This document shows, piece by piece, positions 25,721 through 34,136 of a stretch of 64,000 nucleotides of DNA. The notes under the pieces were generated by a model, which saw only the letters and a program-made list of their open reading frames with translations, did not search any database and was not told where the DNA came from. The stretch lies in NCBI RefSeq assembly GCF_006363915.1, contig NZ_CP040946.1. The stretch is one strand, 5' to 3'. The position numbers and the translations under genes were made by a program. How positions within the stretch are numbered: the stretch's first letter is position 1; the number at the start of each line of letters is the position of its first letter. This DNA is from Methylophilus medardensis (lineage in GTDB: Bacteria; Pseudomonadota; Gammaproteobacteria; Burkholderiales; Methylophilaceae).

Positions 25721-27043
25721 TTAGTGCTGATCAATAATGGCTTGTGCAGCCGCATTGCCGCTGCGGATGGCGCCCTCGATGGTCGCCGGGTAAGGGCCTG
25801 CCACATAGTCCCCTGCCAGCAATAGGCGTGGATTGTCGGTCACAGTGGTTGGGCGAACCAGCGCGGGCGTGCAACTGAACGTTGCGCGTTTTTCGGTAAT
25901 TACTTGCGTCCAATCTGGGCTGGACGATAACCTAATGTGATACTGAGACAAGGCGAGATTGAGCTCCGTAATGCATTGCGCAATCAGCGCTGGCTTGTCG
26001 CTCGTCAACGGCGGATGCGCACTGATCACTACCGCCAACAATCCAGCTTGACCACAGCACTGGCCGCGGTCGAAGACCCACTGCGCCAAGCCATGACACA
26101 GGCCCATAATCGGATAGGGTAGGCGGAGATCTGCACCGTATTGCAAATACACCGTCGTGATTGGTTGATAGGCAAGTGTTGGGGCAACGCTTATCCCTGC
26201 AATGGTTTTGAGTTGGTGCGGGCCTACTGCGACCACCACTGCGTCGAAGGTTTCACTGCCTTGTGACGTCGTGAGCGTGCAAGCCTGCTGTGTCGCTTCA
26301 ATGGCGCTGACAGTGCTGCGCAACCGCACTTCGCCGCCTAGAAATGCAATGCGCCTTAGCAACGGCTGCACGAGTGCGCTGGATAAGTCTGATCTTAGTA
26401 CCAAAAAATCACTGTCCTGACGTCGATGCTGAAAGCTGTCGCGTAAAACATTGAGAAATACCTGCGCGCTGGCCACGTCTATCGGCGTATTGAGGGCGGC
26501 TAGACACAGCGGCTCCCACAAGGTCTGGATCGCTAGTGCGGTTTGTTTGCCTTGTGTCAACAAAGCCTTAACAGTGCAGTCGCTCCCCAGTGTGAAGGCT
26601 TGTTTTTTTAATTGGTTCATCCAGCCAATTGCGCGCCATTTGCTCTGCCAGTCCAAGCCGCGTGCACTCAGCAATCCCCATAGCAAATGCAATGGGGCAG
26701 GCAACCAAGTTGGTGTTACCAGCGACATGCATTGCGGGCCGTTTTGCATTGGGTGATGCATGTGTAAGGCGAGTGGTAGGCGCATAAATACTTGTGTTGC
26801 ATCCATGCCCGCGGCTTGCAATAAATGCAAGGTGTCGCGGTAGGCGCCTATGCACAGATGCTGACCGTTATCGAGCAAGTGGTTTGCATGCGTAACACCC
26901 CGTGCGCGGCCGCCAGCCTGTGCCGCAGCTTCAAATAGACATACCTGATAACCGTGTTGTAGTAATTTATGTGCGGCGGCAATGCCGGCTAATCCGGCAC
27001 CAATCACGGCCACCCTGCGATTGGATAAACGTGTTGCGGTCAT
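25721..27043 (-). CDS. hpnE: Hydroxysqualene dehydroxylase (squalene-associated FAD oxidoreductase)
   Basis: A 440-residue flavoprotein. The N-terminal dinucleotide-binding motif is VAVIGAGLAGIAAAHKL (~11-27), followed by the amine-oxidase-type FAD domain; the C-terminal LLLAGDYVAGPYPATIEGA is the FAD-binding end. HpnE reduces hydroxysqualene to squalene. ATG 27043 starts 2 bases after the hpnD stop; a GTG at 27064 would overlap hpnD. Last gene of hpnC-hpnD-hpnE. Confidence 0.9.
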   Translation of the reverse strand: MTATRLSNRRVAVIGAGLAGIAAAHKLLQHGYQVCLFEAAAQAGGRARGVTHANHLLDNGQHLCIGAYRDTLHLLQAAGMDATQVFMRLPLALHMHHPMQNGPQCMSLVTPTWLPAPLHLLWGLLSARGLDWQSKWRAIGWMNQLKKQAFTLGSDCTVKALLTQGKQTALAIQTLWEPLCLAALNTPIDVASAQVFLNVLRDSFQHRRQDSDFLVLRSDLSSALVQPLLRRIAFLGGEVRLRSTVSAIEATQQACTLTTSQGSETFDAVVVAVGPHQLKTIAGISVAPTLAYQPITTVYLQYGADLRLPYPIMGLCHGLAQWVFDRGQCCGQAGLLAVVISAHPPLTSDKPALIAQCITELNLALSQYHIRLSSSPDWTQVITEKRATFSCTPALVRPTTVTDNPRLLLAGDYVAGPYPATIEGAIRSGNAAAQAIIDQH

Positions 27044-27045
27044 GA

Positions 27046-27882
27046 TTAGCGATATTTCAACCACGCCCCCAGCGCCAGCTTCAGCTTTCTAAAGGGCGGT
27101 AACGCAATTTTATGGGTCAATACCAGATTGGGATCCTGCCGAATCTCTTGCAGCAGTGCCCGATAAATCGCCGCCATCATCAATCCGGGTAACTGTGATC
27201 GGTAGTCCAGTTTTGGCAACTGGTTGAGGGCTTTTTCATAAAACATCTCGGCCGATTCGATTTGCTTGAGAAGCAACGCTTGCGTTTGCGCGGATGGTTT
27301 GCTCGAGAGCAGTTGCGCTTCGGTCACGCCTGCGTGTTCGAGTGCATCCAGTGGAATATAGATACGCCCGCGCCGCGCGTCTTCGCCCACATCACGAATA
27401 ATATTCGTTAATTGAAATGCCATCCCCAGATCATGCGCATATTCAAGCGTCGCGCGGTCTTTAAAGCCAAAAATCTGCGCAGAAAGTAGGCCGACCACAC
27501 TGGCAACCCGGTAACAATACAAGGCCAGTTGTTCAAAGTCGGCATAGCGGTTGTATTGGGTATCCATGTGCATGCCATCAATGATCTCAATAAAATGCGC
27601 TTCTTTTAAATCGAAGGCACTGACCACTGGCCGCAAAGCTTGCGTCACTGGGTGTTGTGGCGTTTCATGGAATAAACGCTGAATCTCTTGTTTCCACCAG
27701 CTGAGTTTGGTCTGTGCAATCTGGTAGTCCGTGCATTCATCGACGACATCATCAACCTCGCGGCAGAATGCATACAATGCGGTCATCGCCTCACGTTTGT
27801 GTTTGGGCAAAAACATAAAACTTAGGGTGAAGCTAGAGCCACTCTCACGGGTTTTTTGTTGGCAATATTGTTGCGGGGTCAT
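27046..27882 (-). CDS. hpnD: Presqualene diphosphate synthase
   Basis: A 278-residue trans-isoprenyl diphosphate synthase. The two aspartate motifs, DDVVDECTD (~41-49) and NIIRDVGEDARRGRIYIP (~158-175), are intact. It condenses two farnesyl diphosphates to presqualene diphosphate. The start overlaps hpnC by 4 bases, implying coupling. Confidence 0.92.
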   Translation of the reverse strand: MTPQQYCQQKTRESGSSFTLSFMFLPKHKREAMTALYAFCREVDDVVDECTDYQIAQTKLSWWKQEIQRLFHETPQHPVTQALRPVVSAFDLKEAHFIEIIDGMHMDTQYNRYADFEQLALYCYRVASVVGLLSAQIFGFKDRATLEYAHDLGMAFQLTNIIRDVGEDARRGRIYIPLDALEHAGVTEAQLLSSKPSAQTQALLLKQIESAEMFYEKALNQLPKLDYRSQLPGLMMAAIYRALLQEIRQDPNLVLTHKIALPPFRKLKLALGAWLKYR

Positions 27883-28748
27883 TTTTTAAACAGGGCTTTC
27901 AACAAAATAATCAGCCAGTCATAGGCTTTCAGGGTCGGGCGATGATGGTAGATATCACCACGACAATGTTTGAGTTTGTGCAGGATACGCTCACCGCCTG
28001 CAATCATCATGCGTAATTCAAAGCCAATTCGGCCGGGTAATGCACCGCCCAGCGGCTTGCCTGCCAATAACAAATGTTCTGCGCGCAGCACATTATGCAA
28101 GAAAAAATCTTGCCAAACGCCATCTTGGCGTTGCTGGCGTAAATCCTGCTCACTGATGCCGGCCGCTTGCATTTCGTCTTGTGCTAGGTAAATCCGTCCG
28201 ATTTGACCATGTTTTTGGAGGTCGATGGCAATATCTTGATAGAAGTTAATCAGCTGTAAGGCGCTGCAAATCTGATCTGACCACACCTGATGTTGCGCAG
28301 TGTCGCTCGCATACAATTGCAACATGAGGCGACCCACCGGATTGGCAGATAGACGGCAATAGTCCATCACCTCATCGATGTTGGCATAGCGTGTTTTTAC
28401 TACATCTTGTTTAAAGGCTTGGATTAAGTTCAGTAGCCATTGGGTGTCGAGGTTGTGTGTTCTCACCACCTGTTGCAAGGCAAAAAATAAGGGGCGTGAC
28501 GGTTGAATATACGCTTGAATCAGTAGTAATTCGTCTTCGTAGCCCTGCAGGGCTTGTAATCGTGTGTGCTCATCAGCGTCGCCTTCATCGGCAATATCAT
28601 CCGCTTCGCGTGCGAACTGATAAATCACGGTCACTGCCTCACGCAAATGCGCGGGCAACAGCAGAGAGGCCACTGGGAAGTTTTCGTAGTGTGTTTGTGC
28701 CAGCGTCAGGCTGGGTAACGGCTCTGCTGGCTTTGAAAAGGCGTACAT
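27879..28748 (-). CDS. hpnC: Hydroxysqualene synthase
   Basis: A 289-residue protein of the same fold as HpnD. The first motif is ADDIADEGDADE (~51-62) and the second INFYQDIAIDLQKHGQIGRIYL reads as NFYQDIAID (~169-177). HpnC turns presqualene diphosphate into hydroxysqualene. It leads the operon. The start is preceded by CATACT and six bases, a weak version of the leaderless pattern seen at rmuC and dnaB. No squalene-hopene cyclase lies in the window, so the end product cannot be told. Confidence 0.9.
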   Translation of the reverse strand: MYAFSKPAEPLPSLTLAQTHYENFPVASLLLPAHLREAVTVIYQFAREADDIADEGDADEHTRLQALQGYEDELLLIQAYIQPSRPLFFALQQVVRTHNLDTQWLLNLIQAFKQDVVKTRYANIDEVMDYCRLSANPVGRLMLQLYASDTAQHQVWSDQICSALQLINFYQDIAIDLQKHGQIGRIYLAQDEMQAAGISEQDLRQQRQDGVWQDFFLHNVLRAEHLLLAGKPLGGALPGRIGFELRMMIAGGERILHKLKHCRGDIYHHRPTLKAYDWLIILLKALFKK

Positions 28749-28834
28749 GGCTTAAGTATGCCATAAATCCGTGATACGCTTACGCCTTGCGATTCAACAA
28801 GCAGTTAAAGCGCACTCAATGTGTGGAGGATAGA

Positions 28835-29590
28835 ATGTTAGGCATTATTGGCGGTACCGGGCTCACAGCACTGGACAATTTGAACATCTCGAAACGCTTA
28901 ATTGTGCGCACGCCCTATGGTGAACCATCACAGCCATTGGTGTTTGGTGAGATTAATGGCAAAGAAGTGGTTTTTTTAGCGCGACATGGTGGCGGACATA
29001 CGATTCCGCCGCATGCAGTGAATTACCGGGCGAATATCTGGGCGCTGCATTCGGTGGGTGTGTGTGACTTGCTCGCAGTGGCCACTGTCGGCGGCATTGC
29101 CGCCACGCTAAAACCAGGTGATATTGTCTTGCCCAATCAGATCCTTGATTATACTTATGGCCGCAGCAATACCTACCATGATGGGATTGAGTTGCCGGTG
29201 CGACACATCGATTTTACCCAGCCTTATTCGCAAGCAATGCGTGAGCGCTGCCTGAAAGCCGCAGCCGACATCGGGGATGGCCTGATTGACGGCGGCGTCT
29301 ATGCCAGTGTGCAGGGACCGCGTTTAGAGACTGCTGCGGAGATTAATCGCTACGAACGTGATGGCGCGACCATTGTGGGGATGACTGGCATGCCAGAGGC
29401 GGTGTTGGCACGGGAGTTAGGCGTGTCTTATGCGGCGATTTGCCCGGTGGCCAATTTTGCCGCCGGTCGCGGCGACAGCGCGCAGTCTATTCAGTTTGAA
29501 CAAGTGATGCCTTTGCTTCAGCAAACCATGGATAAAGTGCGTGCGGTCATTGCACACTATTTGTCTGAACACGATGGCGCGGCCAGCTGA
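28835..29590 (+). CDS. S-methyl-5'-thioadenosine/thioinosine phosphorylase
   Basis: A 251-residue purine nucleoside phosphorylase of the MtnP type. GGTGL at the N terminus, ARHGGGHTIPPH at ~50-61 and GMTGMPEAVLARELG (~189-203) are characteristic. The GMTGMPEA form is the one I associate with the methylthioinosine-preferring enzyme of Pseudomonas, but MTA activity cannot be excluded. The reaction salvages methylthio-nucleosides from polyamine synthesis. ATG 28835 follows GGAGGA; the frame is open 16 codons upstream. Confidence 0.85.
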   Translation: MLGIIGGTGLTALDNLNISKRLIVRTPYGEPSQPLVFGEINGKEVVFLARHGGGHTIPPHAVNYRANIWALHSVGVCDLLAVATVGGIAATLKPGDIVLPNQILDYTYGRSNTYHDGIELPVRHIDFTQPYSQAMRERCLKAAADIGDGLIDGGVYASVQGPRLETAAEINRYERDGATIVGMTGMPEAVLARELGVSYAAICPVANFAAGRGDSAQSIQFEQVMPLLQQTMDKVRAVIAHYLSEHDGAAS

Positions 29591-29615
29591 CGCTCAGCGC
29601 TAACTAGGAGAGCTT

Positions 29616-30149
29616 ATGGCAGTAAAGCCAGTGCTTAAAATGGGGGATCCGCTGCTATATCAGGTGGCTGAAAAGGTGACTGAATTTGATACCCCTGCGT
29701 TGCATGCCTTGATTCAAGATATGCAAGACACCATGCAACACATGCAGGGGGCCGGCATTGCTGCGCCGCAGATTGGTGTGAGTGTGCAAGTGGTGATATT
29801 TGGCGTGGGGGCTAATCCTCGCTACCCAGATGCCGAAGCGGTCCCGTTTACGATTTTGCTCAATCCTGAGCTCACCCCCCTAGGGGACACCATTGAAGAC
29901 GGTTGGGAAGGTTGCCTGTCAGTGCCCGGCATGCGCGGTCTGGTGCCACGCTACCACGCGTTGCATTATCGAGGCGTTGATCCGCAAGGTAAGCCGATTG
30001 AACGCACCGTCAGTGGCTTTCATGCCCGAGTGGTGCAACATGAATGTGATCACTTATTTGGCATACTTTATCCAATGCGCATACGCGATCTAACAAAATT
30101 TGGCTTTAATGATGTACTTTTTCCTGGGTTGACCCTTCCAGATGACTGA
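29616..30149 (+). CDS. def: Peptide deformylase
   Basis: A 177-residue metalloenzyme that removes the formyl group from nascent chains. All three motifs are present: GAGIAAPQIGV (~47-57), EGCLSVPG (~96-103) and QHECDHLFG (~140-148) with the metal-binding HExxH as HECDH. AGGAG precedes the ATG. The promoter of the downstream tRNA lies just after its stop. Confidence 0.95.
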   Translation: MAVKPVLKMGDPLLYQVAEKVTEFDTPALHALIQDMQDTMQHMQGAGIAAPQIGVSVQVVIFGVGANPRYPDAEAVPFTILLNPELTPLGDTIEDGWEGCLSVPGMRGLVPRYHALHYRGVDPQGKPIERTVSGFHARVVQHECDHLFGILYPMRIRDLTKFGFNDVLFPGLTLPDD

Positions 30150-30157
30150 ATGTTTGT

Positions 30158-30163
30158 TATAAT
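30158..30163 (+). promoter_or_regulatory. -10 box of tRNA-Ser
   Basis: TATAAT 11 bases before the mature 5' end, followed by GCCC, the kind of GC-rich discriminator found at stable RNA promoters. TTGACC at 30129 is too far (23 bases) for a canonical -35. Confidence 0.5.
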
Positions 30164-30174
30164 GCCCGTTTTCC

Positions 30175-30264
30175 GGAAGAGTGGCAGAGCGGTTTAATGC
30201 AACAGTCTTGAAAACTGTCGAGGGTTCACGCCCTCCGTGAGTTCGAATCTCACCTCTTCCGCCA
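30175..30264 (+). tRNA. tRNA-Ser (anticodon UGA)
   Basis: A 90-base class II tRNA. The acceptor GGAAGAG pairs CTCTTCC, the discriminator is G and CCA is encoded. The anticodon arm ACAGT-CTTGAAA-ACTGT carries TGA, and a long variable arm (CGAGGGTTCACGCCCTC) is typical of serine tRNAs. The T arm GTGAG-TTCGAAT-CTCAC is standard. Confidence 0.97.
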
Positions 30265-30270
30265 AACATG

Positions 30271-30300
30271 AAATGCCGCAGTATTGCGGCATTTCTATTT
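30271..30300 (+). terminator. Terminator of tRNA-Ser
   Basis: AAATGCCGCA-GTAT-TGCGGCATTT is a 10-bp stem followed by CTATTT, seven bases after the CCA end. Confidence 0.8.
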
Positions 30301-30329
30301 GCAGCTTTCATTCATTTAAAGGAATCGTC

Positions 30330-30605
30330 ATGACACAAATCATCATCGACCATAACCCATCAGAAGAAAAACTGAAGGAACTGGGCGTAAAAAGCTGGAA
30401 CACATGGGATTGCGCACCTTCAAAATTCCCGTTGGACTTCACTGCGACTGAAAAAGCCTACGTGTTAGAAGGCGAATTTAAAGTAACGCCACAAGGCGGT
30501 GACACAGTCACTATCAAAGCTGGTGATTACGTTGAGTTTCCAAAAGGCCTGAAATCCCAGTGGGAAGTGGTCAAACAATTGAAAAAACACTACAAACATT
30601 TCTAA
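30330..30605 (+). CDS. Small cupin-fold protein (DUF861/EutQ-like)
   Basis: A 91-residue protein matching the small cupin family often annotated as DUF861: SWNTWDCAPSKFPLDF, then EKAYVLEGEFKVTP and IKAGDYVEFPKGLKSQWEV. The usual second-motif histidine is absent. The biochemical role is not established. ATG 30330 is 6 bases after AAAGGA. It is monocistronic, between the tRNA terminator and its own terminator. Confidence 0.8.
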   Translation: MTQIIIDHNPSEEKLKELGVKSWNTWDCAPSKFPLDFTATEKAYVLEGEFKVTPQGGDTVTIKAGDYVEFPKGLKSQWEVVKQLKKHYKHF

Positions 30606-30631
30606 TCGATTGTTGTCGTCTGTATTCAATT

Positions 30632-30662
30632 AAAAGCCCTGCATTGCAGGGCTTTTTGTTTT
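30632..30662 (+). terminator. Terminator of the cupin gene
   Basis: AAAAGCCCTGCA / TGCAGGGCTTTT stem with a minimal loop and a TTTTTGTTTTT tract. Confidence 0.9.
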
Positions 30663-30810
30663 TCAGAGATACCATTACAGAGTGAAAAGCTTAAGCTGCT
30701 TAATACTAAACGCCATAAATCGCATAAGGTTTTAAGCACAAAGCCTCATTTTTCTCTAGTAAAGTCATCAATATCCACCTAAAATCTCACTTTGATTGAA
30801 AAATCAAAAC

Positions 30811-30894
30811 GCCTTGGGGTGGCAACGCCTGAGATCTCACGCAAGTGAGGAACCCAATGAACCTGACCCAGATAATGCTGGCGTAGGGACAGGC
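30811..30894 (+). promoter_or_regulatory. TPP riboswitch (THI element) aptamer
   Basis: The conserved aptamer cores are present in order: TTGGGGTG (30814), CTGAGA (30829), ACCC and GAACCTGA (30852-30865), then GATAATGCTGGCGTAGGGA (30871-30889). P1 is formed by GCCT (30811-30814) and AGGC (30891-30894). It binds thiamine pyrophosphate and controls the TonB-dependent receptor 110 bases downstream. Confidence 0.95.
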
Positions 30895-30999
30895 AGAGCT
30901 TCTACAACGCAAATGTTTTTGATTTGTTGGGTTTCAACAAATCTATTCACGTCTTTGTCACTCTTCCCCTGTCCTTTTTATGTACGTTAATAGAAAGGA
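30887..30999 (+). promoter_or_regulatory. Expression platform of the TPP riboswitch
   Basis: GGACAGG (30887-30893), which shares bases with the 3' strand of P1, can pair CCTGTCC (30968-30974). TCCTTT (30972-30977), overlapping that segment, can instead pair the ribosome-binding site AAAGGA (30994-30999). So ligand-bound P1 would free CCTGTCCTTT to hide the ribosome-binding site, while the free form would expose it. A 9-bp hairpin (GATTTGTTG / CAACAAATC, 30921-30943) lies between. The pairings are read from sequence; the mechanism is inference. Confidence 0.55.
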
Positions 31000-31004
31000 T
31001 TTTC

Positions 31005-33107
31005 ATGAAACCGATTTCAAAACCATTGTCTTTAATCGGCCTGCTACTCACCACGCCTGCGTTTGCCGCAGAGGACGATAAAAAAGCCGTTGAACTGTCT
31101 GAAGTGGTTGTAAGCGCCGACTTTCGTCCGAGCACCGCACAAAAAACGGCTGTCAGTCTGACCGAAATTAACAAAGAAACCATAGAATCACGCGGCGCGC
31201 AGCATCTCGAAGAAGTGTTGAATCTGGCCCCAAATGTCAATATATCAGCAGGGGCATCGAGAGGGCGCTTTTTTCAAATTCGTGGGATGGGCATACTCAG
31301 TCAATATGATAATCCCGTGAATCCATCCGTGGGTTTAATCATTGATGGTATCGACTTTAGCCGCTTGGGTGGCGCCGCGACCATGTTTGATATTGACGCG
31401 GTAGAAGTACTACAAGGGCCACAAGGCACTAAATTTGGCCCAAATGCGATCGCGGGCGCCATTACGATGCGCAGTGTCGAGCCGACTAAAGCATTTAAAA
31501 TGCGGGCACAAGCGGGCATGGGTGAATATAACACCCTTAATCTTGGTGTGGCCGTTGGCGGGACTATTGTCGAAGATCAGTTACTCGGGCGCGCCTCGAT
31601 TTACACACACAAATCTGATGGCTACATGCAAAACGACACATTGGGCCGTGATAACACGCAAAAACAGGATGAGTTAACGTTCCGAAGTAAGTTTAAGTTA
31701 TTCGCGACGGAAGATTTAACTTTTGACTTCACCCTGATGCATGTGAATGTCGATAACGGCTATGACGCATTTACCTTGGATAACTCTAGACGTAGTCGGT
31801 CCAACCAACCTGGCGTCGACACGCAAAATACTAACGCTTTTGCCGTTAAAGCCAACTGGCAAGCCTCAGATGCTGTGATTATTCAATCAGAAGCCAGTTA
31901 TTTGAATTCTTCATCCACCTACAGTTTTGATGGCGACTGGAGAACAGAGAATGACGGCGAGAAACATAACCGAGATCGCGATAACTACGCATTTGAGTTG
32001 CGCGCCTTGTCTGACAGCGCAGGGCGTATTTTTAACGGCTCTACAGATTGGACGGTGGGTGTATACCGGTTTGTGCAAGACGAAAAATTCAAATCTCGTT
32101 TGGACTATCGCAGTTTCGGGCCTAGCGAAATCACGCAGGTTGCCGGTAAATACAATACTGAAAATACCGCAGTATTTGGGCAACTAGATAGCCATTTATC
32201 CGATAAGTTGACGTTGATTTCGGGGTTGCGTGTTGAAGCTTTTAAGGCAGAATACGCCGATAGTGGTACGGTCAAGACAATCCCTAGCAGCGTGCGCAAG
32301 AACGTCAATGAAGTACTGCTCGGCGCAAAATTGGGTTTGAATTATCAGGCGAACGCCAATCAACTCCTCTACACCACCTTAACGCGCGGTTATAAGCCTG
32401 GCGGTATTAATAATAATGCTAATTTGCCACAAAACCAGAGAGAGTTTAATACGGAGTATATGTGGAACGTTGAAACAGGCCTGAAATCCAGTTGGCTCGA
32501 TGGCTCTCTGATAACCAATCTGGCAGCTTTTTATGCCAAACGGTTGGATGCACAAACACAAAGCTCTACCTATACCCCCAATACGGGCAGTTTTATTGAT
32601 TTTTATGACAATGCAGCCCGAGCAACACATCAAGGGCTTGAGGCCAGTATAGATTGGTTTATGACGGATCATTTCCGAGTCATGGGCTCATTGGGCTATC
32701 TGGATGCAAAATTTGATAGCTATCAGAATGCCAATCCGAGTGCTTATAACCCGGAAGGCCGCCAAGTCGCGCATGCGCCTAAATATACGGTGAATTTGGG
32801 TGCTGAGTTCTACGCAAGTGAAGCCTGGACGCTGCGTGCAAATGTCGAAGGCAAAGATGGCTTCTATTTTTCAGATAGCCATAATGCCCAATCCAATGGC
32901 TATGCTTTATTAAATGCCAGTGCTGATTATCGGTATGATAAACATTGGACAGTCCGCATATGGGCAAGAAATATGTTGGATAAAGACTATGCTACGCGTG
33001 GATTTTTCTTCCCCAACAATCCAGCTAATGGCTTTCTCATCAGTGAGAAATATGTTCAATATGGCGAGCCACGTGTCGCTGGGTTCACGGTGACTTACGA
33101 TTATTAA
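31005..33107 (+). CDS. TonB-dependent outer-membrane receptor, likely for thiamine or precursors
   Basis: A 700-residue receptor with signal peptide (residues 1-22, cleavage after AFA), a plug domain (~30-150; VEVLQGPQGTKFGPNAIAGA) and a beta-barrel to the C-terminal aromatic residue (VTYDY). Most members carry iron chelates or cobalamin, but this gene sits directly behind a TPP riboswitch and before a thiamine-binding protein and PnuT-type permease, so thiamine, HMP or a phosphorylated form is the likely substrate. ATG 31005 has AAAGGA 6 bases upstream; the frame extends upstream through the riboswitch platform and should not be used. Confidence 0.88.
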   Translation: MKPISKPLSLIGLLLTTPAFAAEDDKKAVELSEVVVSADFRPSTAQKTAVSLTEINKETIESRGAQHLEEVLNLAPNVNISAGASRGRFFQIRGMGILSQYDNPVNPSVGLIIDGIDFSRLGGAATMFDIDAVEVLQGPQGTKFGPNAIAGAITMRSVEPTKAFKMRAQAGMGEYNTLNLGVAVGGTIVEDQLLGRASIYTHKSDGYMQNDTLGRDNTQKQDELTFRSKFKLFATEDLTFDFTLMHVNVDNGYDAFTLDNSRRSRSNQPGVDTQNTNAFAVKANWQASDAVIIQSEASYLNSSSTYSFDGDWRTENDGEKHNRDRDNYAFELRALSDSAGRIFNGSTDWTVGVYRFVQDEKFKSRLDYRSFGPSEITQVAGKYNTENTAVFGQLDSHLSDKLTLISGLRVEAFKAEYADSGTVKTIPSSVRKNVNEVLLGAKLGLNYQANANQLLYTTLTRGYKPGGINNNANLPQNQREFNTEYMWNVETGLKSSWLDGSLITNLAAFYAKRLDAQTQSSTYTPNTGSFIDFYDNAARATHQGLEASIDWFMTDHFRVMGSLGYLDAKFDSYQNANPSAYNPEGRQVAHAPKYTVNLGAEFYASEAWTLRANVEGKDGFYFSDSHNAQSNGYALLNASADYRYDKHWTVRIWARNMLDKDYATRGFFFPNNPANGFLISEKYVQYGEPRVAGFTVTYDY

Positions 33108-33110
33108 AGC

Positions 33111-33137
33111 AAAAAGGGGCGTTCTGGCGCCTTTTTA
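33111..33137 (+). terminator. Weak hairpin after the receptor gene
   Basis: AAAAAGG and CCTTTTT pair, with an inner GC/GC step and a mismatch around GTTCTG. It could terminate part of the transcripts before the YkoF-like gene, lowering expression of the downstream genes. Confidence 0.5.
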
Positions 33138-33160
33138 ATGCACTCAACACGGGAGTTTGT

Positions 33161-33421
33161 ATGCGTATTTCAGTCGATATCAGTTTGTATCCCTTAACCG
33201 AGGGTTATGTAGAGCCTATTTTGGAGTTTATCAACAAGCTCGAAGCCAATCCAAATCTGGTGGTGAAGCGTAATAGCTTAGCGACCCAGGTGTTTGGCGC
33301 GTATCGCGACGTGATGGATTGTCTCGATGCAGAAATGGAGGCAGTATTTAATGCGCTGCCGCATAGTGTGTTTGTGATGAAGTTTATTGGCACCGACAGG
33401 GCGGATGTGGTCGATGTTTAA
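33161..33421 (+). CDS. YkoF-like thiamine/HMP-binding protein
   Basis: An 86-residue single-domain protein. The start ISVDISLYPLTEGYVEPI is characteristic of the YkoF/MTH1187-type fold, which in Bacillus YkoF binds thiamine. There is no signal peptide, so it is cytoplasmic. Its place between the riboswitch-controlled receptor and the PnuT permease supports a role in handling imported thiamine or HMP. Confidence 0.8.
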   Translation: MRISVDISLYPLTEGYVEPILEFINKLEANPNLVVKRNSLATQVFGAYRDVMDCLDAEMEAVFNALPHSVFVMKFIGTDRADVVDV

Positions 33422-33489
33422 GCTTTTCACAGATCAACAATGCCGGTTTATCTCTGGGATCGTATTCACTTGTTGAGGGTTGGCAGGTC

Positions 33490-34131
33490 ATGAATGCTAT
33501 CGATTATCAGACGATTGTGACTGCATTTCATCAAATGTCCGGTTGGGAAATTGCCGCGGCAATGATGGGTGTGGCTTATATATTGCTGGCGGCAAAAACG
33601 TCGCAATGGTGCTGGCTGTTTGCCTTTTTAAGCACGCTGGTTTACACCGCGCTGTTTTGGGAGGGGCAGCTTCCCATGCAGGCGCTGCTTAACTTTTATT
33701 ATATGGGGATGGCGATCTACGGGTTTTGGTTATGGCAGCAGCATGGCAAGCAAACTGAAACGTTGCGGATTAGCCGTTGGCCTTGGCTGTGGCATGTTGG
33801 TTTTATTGCCGTAGGGATCGTTGTGAGTGCTTTAGTGACTGCCTATTTGCAAAAAACCGGACAATCGCAAAGCCCGATGTTAGATGCCTATACCACGGTA
33901 TTTTCTGTGATGAATACTTGGCTCATTGCCAGAAAGATTTTAGAAAACTGGCTATATTGGGTTGTGGTTGATGGGGCGGCGACCCTCCTGTACGTGCAAA
34001 CAGGCTATTACGCAACCGCCGTTTTATTTGTTTTAAACACGATTCTGGCCCTGGTCGGCTTTATCAGTTGGGTAAAGCTTTACCGCCAACAAACGATGTC
34101 AATGGACAATTTGGTGATGCAAAAGGGATGA
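33490..34131 (+). CDS. pnuT: PnuT-type thiamine permease (PnuC family)
   Basis: A 213-residue membrane protein with about seven helices. The PnuC-family signature W-x2-W appears as NWLYWVVVDGAATLLYV (~156-172), and the N-terminal half is typical. PnuC carries nicotinamide riboside; PnuT members carry thiamine and occur with TPP riboswitches, which is the reason for the symbol. It completes an outer-to-inner membrane uptake route. ATG 33490 follows the YkoF-like gene by 68 bases. Confidence 0.82.
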   Translation: MNAIDYQTIVTAFHQMSGWEIAAAMMGVAYILLAAKTSQWCWLFAFLSTLVYTALFWEGQLPMQALLNFYYMGMAIYGFWLWQQHGKQTETLRISRWPWLWHVGFIAVGIVVSALVTAYLQKTGQSQSPMLDAYTTVFSVMNTWLIARKILENWLYWVVVDGAATLLYVQTGYYATAVLFVLNTILALVGFISWVKLYRQQTMSMDNLVMQKG

Positions 34132-34136
34132 ATTTT

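Noticed and set aside
30090..30311. 73-codon minus-strand ORF
   Set aside because: It runs through the tRNA-Ser gene, its promoter and its terminator; it is an antisense artefact.
30887..30979. Riboswitch-controlled intrinsic terminator (GGACAGG / CCTGTCC then TTTTT)
   Set aside because: The stem would enclose ~75 bases and would compete with ligand-bound P1, giving the wrong direction of control for a thiamine uptake gene. The translational model fits better.
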